Shown one piece after another: positions 5,099-10,683 of a DNA stretch of 10,683 nt (its first letter is position 1; every line of letters starts with the position of its first letter). The notes beneath the pieces are model-generated. The model searched no databases, was not told where the DNA came from, and was given only the letters and a program-made list of their open reading frames with translations. The stretch spans positions 1 to 10,683 of the forward strand of contig JAQVEY010000046.1 in assembly GCA_028697515.1 (NCBI GenBank), given 5' to 3'. A program made the translations under genes and the position numbers. This DNA is from Bacteroidales bacterium. Lineage in GTDB: Bacteria; Bacteroidota; Bacteroidia; Bacteroidales; ML635J-15.

Positions 5099-6039
5099 AT
5101 GAATAAAAAATTTGCATTTATTGTGGGTCAAAAAGGACCAAGAAAAATGGGACCAATAGTGGAGTTCAAAATTATCGATGCTTCGATTGCAAACGGCAGT
5201 TTTTAGCAGGATTGCGAATAAATAACCAGCAACTCTGGCAAGAATATACAGAAGGTAAGCAGACTTACAATCAGCTCTCAAAGCGCTATAGAGTTTCTGT
5301 GCGAACAATTCAACGCAAGCTAGATGAAGTAGATGTAAACCAGGTCTTTCATAAGCCAAGAGAGTGTGTTGTTCTGATGGATACGACATATTTTGGGAGG
5401 AACTTCGGCGTAATGGTGTTTAAAAGTTCCGAAGGCCAACATTTATACTGGAAGTTTGTGAAATATGAGACCATTAAAGAGTATGTTTCAGGAATTGATT
5501 ATCTTAAATCACAGAACATAACCATTAAAGGAATTGTATGTGATGGAAGAAAAGGCCTATTCAATGCATTACAATTCTACCCCATACAGATGTGTCAGTT
5601 TCATCAAGTGGCAATTGTTACTAGGTATATAACACGTAACCCGAAAGTTCAGGCTTCTGTTGAGTTAAAAGAACTAATGCATTTGTTACCAAAAACCGAT
5701 AAAGAAAGCTTTTTTGGTGGTCTTGAACAATGGCATATAAAATGGGAGGAATATTTAAACGAACGAGCGTTTAGCCCCGATACAGGTAAAAGCAGATATG
5801 TTCATAAAAGGCTAAGAAGCGCTTATAGAAGTTTGGAAAGGAACAAAAAATACTTGTTTACATGGTATGACAATATGGAACTGGGCATACCCAATACAAA
5901 CAATCAGCTTGAGGGAACATTTACAGATTTGAAAAATAAGTTACGTAATCATAATGGACTAAGCCAAAAACGAAAAGAAAAGTTTATAAATGGGTTTTTT
6001 AAGGCATCCGTTCTCAAAGTATCAAAACAAAAAAGCTGA
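5099..6039 (+). CDS. IS transposase, zinc-ribbon IS256/IS1249-like, with -1 frame break near the start
   Basis: From 5107 the frame encodes a zinc ribbon, CIYCGS (5113 on) to YRCFDCKRQF, i.e. CxxC-x18-CxxC. A helix-turn-helix follows (YNQLSKRYRVSVRTIQRKL), then a DDE core: D in VVLMDTTYFGRN, D in GIVCDGRKG, CQFHQ, and E in NTNNQLEGTFTDLK. This fits IS256-superfamily transposases of the variant zinc-binding kind. A stop (TAA 5104-5106) closes this frame just upstream, and the nearest ATG (5099, with GGAG before it) is in another frame. A -1 slip on the six A's at 5105-5110 would join them as MNKKICIYCGS. Either slippage, a one-base loss in an A tract, or an ATT start would explain this. The first clear in-frame conventional start otherwise is TTG 5212, which would drop the zinc ribbon. 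The catalytic residues are intact. Confidence 0.85.
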
Positions 6040-6062
6040 CATATGCCAGCTTTATGATACTT
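6017..6062 (+). terminator. Long hairpin at the transposase stop codon
   Basis: An outer stem, AAGTATCA (6017-6024) with TGATACTT (6055-6062), and an inner stem, AAAGCTG (6032-6038) with CAGCTTT (6047-6053), enclose the TGA at 6037-6039. There is no long T run, so it may be a weak terminator, a translation-blocking structure or part of the IS end. A second small hairpin (ACAGG...CCTGT, 6084-6109) follows. Confidence 0.45.
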
Positions 6063-6172
6063 CGATCAATCAGGGTATTCCTGACAGGTTGCTCCCCAGC
6101 AGAGCCTGTTTCCGCTTACCTGATGCACAAATATAATTCATTATGAAATTGAAAACTGAAATAATTGAAAAT

Positions 6173-6236
6173 AAAAAGCATTAGAAATGTCTATTAATGA
6201 CTAACTACTAAAAAAAAGCATTAGAAATGTCTATTA
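6173..6236 (+). repeat. 24-bp direct repeat, two copies 40 bp apart
   Basis: Copies at 6173-6196 and 6213-6236 are identical (begin AAAAAGCATTAGAAATG). They sit between the IS region and the Bro-N gene, and the second covers the ATG at 6227. A local tandem duplication is the simplest explanation; a binding site or an insertion scar is also possible. Confidence 0.8.
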
Positions 6237-6246
6237 TGCCTTATTT

Positions 6247-6254
6247 TACTTTTG
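6247..6254 (+). promoter_or_regulatory. Bacteroidota-type -7 box TACTTTTG
   Basis: It matches TAnnTTTG and lies 17 bases before the ATG at 6272. If used, it rules out the upstream ATG at 6227 as the start of the Bro-N gene. Confidence 0.4.
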
Positions 6255-6271
6255 TTGTAAATATTTTATAT

Positions 6272-6991
6272 ATGGGTAATATTAAGCTATTTGAAAGTAA
6301 AAAGGTTCGTTCGGAATGGAACGAAAAAGAGCAACAGTGGTATTTTTCTATAATAAACATTATTGAAATCCTGACTGAAAGCCAAAGACCAAGAAAATAT
6401 TGGGCTGACTTAAAGAAAAAGATATTACAAGAAGGGTTTGAGCAGTTGTCCGAAAAAATCGGACAACTGAAAATGGAAGCATCCGATGGCAAAAAATATC
6501 TGACTGATGTTGCCGATGTTAAAACATTACTTCGTATAATTCAGTCCATTCCATCCCCCAAAGCAGAACCTTTTAAACTATGGCTTGCTCAGGTAGGATA
6601 CGAGAGACTTGAAGAAATAGAAAATCCTGAATTAGCGACTCGGTGTACACGAGAACTATATAAAGCAAAGGGTTATCCTGATGATTGGATAGAAAAACGA
6701 ATGAGAAGTATTGCCATTCGTGAAGAATTGACAGAGGAGTGGAAAAATAGAGGAGTTCGAAAACAACTTGAATATGCAATATTGACCGCAGAAATTTCAA
6801 AGGCTACATTTGGACTTACTCCTTTTGAATATAAAAAAATAAAAGGTTTGAAAAGTCAGAATCTACGTGACCACATGACTGACCTTGAATTGATTTTTTC
6901 TATGTTGTGGGAAGCTTCTACGACTACTATTGTAAAAACAAAAAATCCCCCATCTCTTAAAAAAATAAAATTTTTCAAACGTACAGCTTGA
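6272..6991 (+). CDS. Bro-N domain protein, phage antirepressor-like, aberrant C-terminus
   Basis: 239 residues from the ATG at 6272 (MGNIKLFESKKVRSEWNEKE); ATGs at 6227 and 6239 would add 15 or 11 residues. Residues 1 to about 105 form a Bro-N domain: KVRSEWNEKEQQWYFSIINI, a TDVADVKTLLRIIQSIPS segment, and PKAEPFKLWLAQV, the family hallmark. The middle (ERLEEIENPELATRCTRELY, GYPDDWIEKRMRSI, EELTEEWKNRGV) matches the conserved body of the antirepressor-like proteins common in Bacteroidota. Related proteins, as I recall them, continue after the EASTT segment with about 40 more residues including a Gly-rich AxxGGxxAxxAR stretch. Here the frame ends soon after VKTKN in an unrelated Lys-rich tail. 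It therefore looks truncated by a deletion or junction near 6940. Such proteins derive from phages; the role here is unknown. Confidence 0.82.
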   Translation: MGNIKLFESKKVRSEWNEKEQQWYFSIINIIEILTESQRPRKYWADLKKKILQEGFEQLSEKIGQLKMEASDGKKYLTDVADVKTLLRIIQSIPSPKAEPFKLWLAQVGYERLEEIENPELATRCTRELYKAKGYPDDWIEKRMRSIAIREELTEEWKNRGVRKQLEYAILTAEISKATFGLTPFEYKKIKGLKSQNLRDHMTDLELIFSMLWEASTTTIVKTKNPPSLKKIKFFKRTA

Positions 6992-7055
6992 ATGCCAAAA
7001 TGTAATGATTAGACGAATTATAGAGAATATAATCCTACAGTATGACAAGATAGAA

Positions 7056-7106
7056 GGATACGAACACATCCGATAAAAATTTGTAACAATCTAAAGTTTA
7101 GTACTT
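7056..7106 (-). mobile_element. Internal group II intron remnant
   Basis: These 51 bases match 2123-2173 inside the complete intron with six substitutions and no gaps (both begin GGATACGAACACATCCG). They correspond to the domain 4 / pre-D5 part and lie in the same orientation as the other two intron pieces. Flanking bases on either side are not similar to the intron. Confidence 0.75.
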
Positions 7107-7759
7107 TAAAAATTAATTTTTACAATCCTAATGCAATTATTTCTTTTGGTTATTGTATAAATTCAAAACGAGGAATACATTTCCGAATCCGGACAAGTAA
7201 AATAATTAAAATATTTATCCCAATTTTCCCTATAATCGTCTCTTTCAAGCCCTTAGATTTCTCCAAATATTTTTTATTAACAGATTATCTTGTCTTGTTA
7301 ATTTATTGAAAATCATAGCTTTAATTTTGTACTAAATTGCTAAATCGTTGATTTACAATGTGGTAAATTATTAACAGTTTTTATAAAAAAAGTTAATATT
7401 TGTCGAAAAAATATCAAAAAATTAATTTGGATTTTCTAAGTGAATCCTGATTATAAAATACTTTCTATTTTCCAAATTTTAAATTAACAATTTTCTATAT
7501 TTTAATTAACCAATTTATTAACTTAAAATCCTAAAATCTAATCATTTTTGATGGTTACTAATTAATACTAACAGTTGTTAATTAAAAGTTTAAAATACTG
7601 AAAATCAAATAAAGTTTAATTTTTTCATTGTTTATAAAAGATAATAAATCATCTTTGCAATAGCTAAAATGAAAATTTTAATAAATATTTCAACAGTATT
7701 AACAAACATTAATAATCATCATATTTTTTTAAATTAATTTATAAAATATTAATATTATT
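7107..7759. other. AT-rich intergenic region without a recognisable gene
   Basis: About 650 bases, extremely AT-rich, with many TTAATT and TTAAC stretches and no convincing open frame on either strand. It probably marks the outer edge of the mobile region and the nadA upstream region. A 22-codon frame (7669-7737) sits between the putative nadA promoter and nadA; I do not consider it a supported gene. No attC, tRNA or CRISPR-like repeat is seen. Confidence 0.5.
7628..7657 (+). promoter_or_regulatory. Putative nadA promoter
   Basis: TTG (7628-7630) and CATCTTTG (7650-7657) are separated by 19 bases, the right spacing for a Bacteroidota -33/-7 pair; the -7 box has one mismatch (C for T) to TAnnTTTG. 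A leader of about 95 bases would follow. Confidence 0.45.
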
Positions 7760-8752
7760 ATGAATAAATCGGATTTAAAAAATTTTGGATTTTTAAATAT
7801 TCCAATTCCCAAAGATATAAATTTAGTAGAAGAAATAAATAAGCTGCGTAAAGAAAAGAATGCTGTAATTCTAGGTCATTTTTATATAGAAGATAAATTA
7901 CAGGATATATCAGATTTTGTTGGTGATAGTTTGCAATTGTCACAACAGGCAGCAAAGACTAATGCTGATATTATTGTATTTCTTGGCGTTCACTTTATGG
8001 CCGAAACTGCTAAAATATTGTCACCTGAGAAGAAAGTTATTATTCCCGATCTTAAAGCAGGTTGCTCATTGGCTGATTCGTGTGATGCTAAAGATTTTAA
8101 AAAATTTATTGAGGCAAATCCCGGACATACAGTAATTTCTTATGTAAATACTACTGCAGATATTAAAGCTTTAACAGATATTATTGTTACTTCCTCAAAT
8201 GCTAAAGAAATTGTTGAAAGTTTGCCAGCTAATAAAAAAATAATTTTTGGACCTGATAAAAATCTGGGTAATTATATAAATAGCATAACAGGACGAAATA
8301 TGTTATTGTGGGATGGAGCCTGTCATGTTCACAAACAATTTGATTTGGAAGCAATTTTAAGATTGAAAAAAGAAAATCCTGATGCAAAAATAATTGCTCA
8401 TCCAGAATGTGAACAGCCTGTGCTTATTGTTGCCGAACATATTGGAAGTACTGCTAGTATGTTAAAATTTACACAAACGGACAAATCAAACAAATATATT
8501 GTTGCAACAGAATCAGGAATTTTGCACCAGATGAAAAAAGCAAGTCCGAAAAAAGTATTTATCCCCGCTCCTGCCCTCGATTCTACTTGCGGATGTAATG
8601 ATTGTAATTTTATGAAATTAAATACTATTGAAAAATTGTATAATTGTCTGAAATATGAATTACCCGAAGTTGTAGTGGATGAAAAAATAAGATTACAAGC
8701 TGAAAAATCAATAAGACGAATGTTGGAAATCTCCGCAAAACTTGGATTGTAA
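7760..8752 (+). CDS. nadA: Quinolinate synthase NadA
   Basis: 330 residues, full length. NadA condenses iminoaspartate with dihydroxyacetone phosphate to quinolinate in cytoplasmic NAD synthesis, using a [4Fe-4S] cluster. Family motifs: VILGHFYIEDKLQDISDFVG (36-55), FLGVHFMAETAKILSP (74-89), GCSLADSC (101-108), YVNTTADIKA (128-137), GPDKNLG (164-170), WDGACHVH (184-191), AHPEC (213-217) and STCGCNDCNFMKLNT (275-289). The cluster ligands are probably Cys102, Cys217 and Cys282, by position in the family. It starts at the first ATG after an AT-rich leader, with no strong Shine-Dalgarno. nadB and nadC are not in the window. The next gene begins two bases after its stop, suggesting co-transcription. 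Confidence 0.97.
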   Translation: MNKSDLKNFGFLNIPIPKDINLVEEINKLRKEKNAVILGHFYIEDKLQDISDFVGDSLQLSQQAAKTNADIIVFLGVHFMAETAKILSPEKKVIIPDLKAGCSLADSCDAKDFKKFIEANPGHTVISYVNTTADIKALTDIIVTSSNAKEIVESLPANKKIIFGPDKNLGNYINSITGRNMLLWDGACHVHKQFDLEAILRLKKENPDAKIIAHPECEQPVLIVAEHIGSTASMLKFTQTDKSNKYIVATESGILHQMKKASPKKVFIPAPALDSTCGCNDCNFMKLNTIEKLYNCLKYELPEVVVDEKIRLQAEKSIRRMLEISAKLGL

Positions 8753-8754
8753 AA

Positions 8755-9894
8755 ATGAAGCTGCTTATTTTTATATTATTTTTATGTCTTAGTTTTTCAT
8801 TAATTTCGCAAAATACCAACGAATATAGAGTATCTGTTTATAACTGTTATGTTGCTCCAAATTATAGTAAATTACCTCCAATAAAACCAGGTTATGTTGG
8901 CGAAATTTCTATAGGACAAAATTTAAATGGCGAAAATTCATGGCATAAATATTATAATTATCCAACATTTTATATTTCAGTTTTTGGAGGATATCCTGGC
9001 AATAAGGAATATGGATATTTTTTTAGCCTGAGTCCTCAGTTTTTATTTACAAAACCAATAAACGATAAGCTTAATTGTGGTATTAAAACAGGTCTGAGTA
9101 TTGCATATCACACTAATACTTATGATGTAACCGATAACAGTTCGAACATGTTGATAGGTTCGCATCTTACAGCAATAGCAAACATAGAAGTCGGGTTAAA
9201 TTACGAATTTATAAAAAACAATTTCATTGGATTTGGTTTGGGTGCTTTACATTTTTCGAATGGACATTGCAAGTTGCCGAATATCGGTATGAATCTTCCG
9301 GCTGTAAATCTTTATTATAAATACAGATTAGATGAAATATTAATCTTAGAAGAAAATGAAAAAGATATTGTATTAAATAGTGATTGGAATTATTTTGCGT
9401 TTATTGGAATAGGAATGCATGAATATGGTTCGTCAACAAAACCTGCAAATGGACCTAAATACAGAGTTTATGATTTGGGTTTTGGTATTAGCAAACAGAC
9501 AAATTTAATTCATAAATTCAGTCTTGGATTTAATTTGTTGAATTACGGTAGTTTTAAGAAATTTATAATAGATCAGGAATTAAACATTGGAGATCCATTT
9601 TTGAAAAGTTCGGCATTTACAGTATTTGGAGCACATGAATTTATGTTCGGTAAATTTGGTTTATATACAGAGCTTGGTATAGATATTTATAAACCTTTTT
9701 ACAGATATTTTGTAACAATTTATGGCGATAAATTTGGCGCAAAAGATATTCTTAAATCAATAAATAGCAATAAGTTAGGTTTAAGATACAGGATAATTGA
9801 TACAGAAAAATTTAAATCTGTTGTCGGAATTAATTTAAAAGTAAATTTAGCTCAGGCTGATTTTATTGAAATTTTTTATAGTTTTGAATTTTAA
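8755..9894 (+). CDS. PagL-like acyloxyacyl hydrolase (outer-membrane lipid A deacylase family)
   Basis: 379 residues. An N-terminal signal peptide (hydrophobic LLIFILFLCLSFSLIS, likely cut near residue 19) precedes alternating beta strands of an outer-membrane barrel. The key motif is HFSNGHCKLPNIGMN at 166-180, which matches the catalytic His-Ser of PagL-type lipid A 3-O-deacylases and the conserved HxSNGxxKxPNxGxN of the acyloxyacyl hydrolase family. The region before it (GLSIAYHT, MLIGSHLTAIANIEVGLNY, IGFGLGALH) also fits. PagL removes a 3-O-linked acyl chain from lipid A; the exact activity here is inferred. It is longer than proteobacterial PagL, as is common in Bacteroidota relatives. 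It starts two bases after nadA. Confidence 0.82.
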   Translation: MKLLIFILFLCLSFSLISQNTNEYRVSVYNCYVAPNYSKLPPIKPGYVGEISIGQNLNGENSWHKYYNYPTFYISVFGGYPGNKEYGYFFSLSPQFLFTKPINDKLNCGIKTGLSIAYHTNTYDVTDNSSNMLIGSHLTAIANIEVGLNYEFIKNNFIGFGLGALHFSNGHCKLPNIGMNLPAVNLYYKYRLDEILILEENEKDIVLNSDWNYFAFIGIGMHEYGSSTKPANGPKYRVYDLGFGISKQTNLIHKFSLGFNLLNYGSFKKFIIDQELNIGDPFLKSSAFTVFGAHEFMFGKFGLYTELGIDIYKPFYRYFVTIYGDKFGAKDILKSINSNKLGLRYRIIDTEKFKSVVGINLKVNLAQADFIEIFYSFEF

Positions 9895-9936
9895 AAATAA
9901 GAGTTCGGATAAATTATTAATTTAAAAGTTTTAGAT

Positions 9937-10683
9937 ATGAAAAAGATAGTTTTGATAATTGTTTTTGCGGTGGTTTCAACAATTAGTTTTGCTCAGTTGA
10001 CATTAGGTGGTCATTTTGCTTATAACAGTACATGGTTAATGAACAAACAAGTATTTGACGAAGGTGCCGAAATGGATATTGCTGCTTCTTTTGGAAATTA
10101 TTATGGATTAATTGCTGGTTATTATTTCTCTGATGCTTTTGGTGTAGAAATAAACTTTAATTCAAATAAAATTGAACAGAAATATTCAGGAAGTATAAAG
10201 TATGTTTTAAACGACGAAAGAAATAATTACTCTGCTTCGACTGTATTAAAAACTACTGATATTCCAATTTTAATGAAATTCGGGAAAAATTCATATTTCG
10301 AATTAGGTCCTATATTTCAGTTAATAAATAAAGCAACTTATACTCGTACTTTTGATGAAATTAATGCTTTGAAATTAGGTTGGTATAATGATAGGTTATA
10401 TTCTTATACAAATGTTTTGAACGAAGGAGTTAAAGCAGAGTTTAACGGAATGGGTATTGGTGTTTGTATGGGTTTTGGTGCAAACTTTAGTTTAATTGAA
10501 GATGTATTGAAATTAAATTTTGGAATGAGATTTAATTATATCTTAACAGATATGGGAGGAATAAATGGCTTAGGTTATAATAAGGAAGAACCAAATTATA
10601 TTACAGATTCAGAAAGAGTTAATTTTAAAACTAACCCATTATATGGCGGTTTAAAATTAGGATTGGTCTATTTCTTTGAATAA
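9937..10683 (+). CDS. Outer-membrane beta-barrel protein (porin-family-like), small
   Basis: 248 residues, ending with TAA at the last base of the window, so complete. It has a signal peptide ending around Phe19-Ala-Gln (KKIVLIIVFAVVSTISFA). It then has alternating amphipathic strands rich in Gly, Tyr, Phe and Asn (TLGGHFAYNST, SFGNYYGLIAGYYFSDAFG, IPILMKFGKNSYFELGPIF, MGIGVCMGFGANFSL). The last strand, YGGLKLGLVYFFE, ends in an aromatic residue near the C-terminus as barrels do. This is the outer-membrane beta-barrel (PorT/OMP_b-brl-like) type common in Bacteroidota; cargo or role unknown. It lies 42 bases after the PagL-like gene and may belong to the same transcript. Confidence 0.8.
   Translation: MKKIVLIIVFAVVSTISFAQLTLGGHFAYNSTWLMNKQVFDEGAEMDIAASFGNYYGLIAGYYFSDAFGVEINFNSNKIEQKYSGSIKYVLNDERNNYSASTVLKTTDIPILMKFGKNSYFELGPIFQLINKATYTRTFDEINALKLGWYNDRLYSYTNVLNEGVKAEFNGMGIGVCMGFGANFSLIEDVLKLNFGMRFNYILTDMGGINGLGYNKEEPNYITDSERVNFKTNPLYGGLKLGLVYFFE

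Noticed and set aside
4860..6130. Terminal inverted repeats and target duplication of the IS
   Set aside because: I compared the sequence upstream of 5099 with the reverse complement after 6040 and found no convincing match, so the IS ends are left undefined.
7669..7737. A 22-codon frame upstream of nadA as a leader peptide
   Set aside because: No ribosome site, no telling residue run and no attenuator-like hairpins are seen; such frames are expected by chance in AT-rich DNA.

Overview
The window looks like a chromosomal segment of a Bacteroidota bacterium. It is AT-rich with mostly weak Shine-Dalgarno sequences. It has several TAnnTTTG boxes, the -7 element typical of this phylum, just upstream of genes. 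It also carries a TonB-dependent receptor with an N-terminal carboxypeptidase-regulatory-like domain. Genus cannot be told from the sequence.

Layout. (1) 1-881, minus: N-terminal 293 residues of a TonB-dependent outer-membrane receptor; the rest lies outside the window. (2) About 1071-4809: a run of three gene cassettes with integron-type recombination sites (attC) and no integrase gene in the window. Cassette 1 carries a GNAT-type acetyltransferase plus a 55-residue basic protein, cassette 2 a HEAT/ARM-like helical repeat protein, and cassette 3 a winged-helix/Fic protein with Gln where the catalytic His normally sits. Two attC bodies (2713-2836 and 3539-3662) are the same length and about 90% identical. 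(3) The attC of cassette 1 is split by a 741-bp group II intron with no reverse-transcriptase gene (1972-2712, minus strand). Removing the intron restores a perfect attC end. The attC of cassette 3 holds only the last 51 bp of a second such intron at the equivalent position (4809-4859). An internal intron fragment lies further on at 7056-7106. (4) 4860-7055: an insertion-sequence transposase of the zinc-ribbon IS256/IS1249-like type, which needs a -1 frame change near its start, then a Bro-N (phage antirepressor-like) gene with an aberrant C-terminus. (5) 7107-7759: a very AT-rich, gene-poor stretch ending in a probable nadA promoter. (6) 7760-10683, plus: nadA (quinolinate synthase), a PagL-like outer-membrane acyloxyacyl hydrolase and another small outer-membrane beta-barrel protein. 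The first two are probably co-transcribed.

Reading of the whole: a mobile-gene island made of a cassette array without a visible integrase, secondarily invaded by attC-targeting group II introns, an IS and a phage-type gene, sits between an ordinary TonB receptor gene and an ordinary housekeeping/outer-membrane cluster. The cassette proteins (acetyltransferase pair, Fic protein, HEAT protein) are the kinds of genes found in stress, toxin-antitoxin or phage-defence settings, but the sequence alone does not prove such a role.
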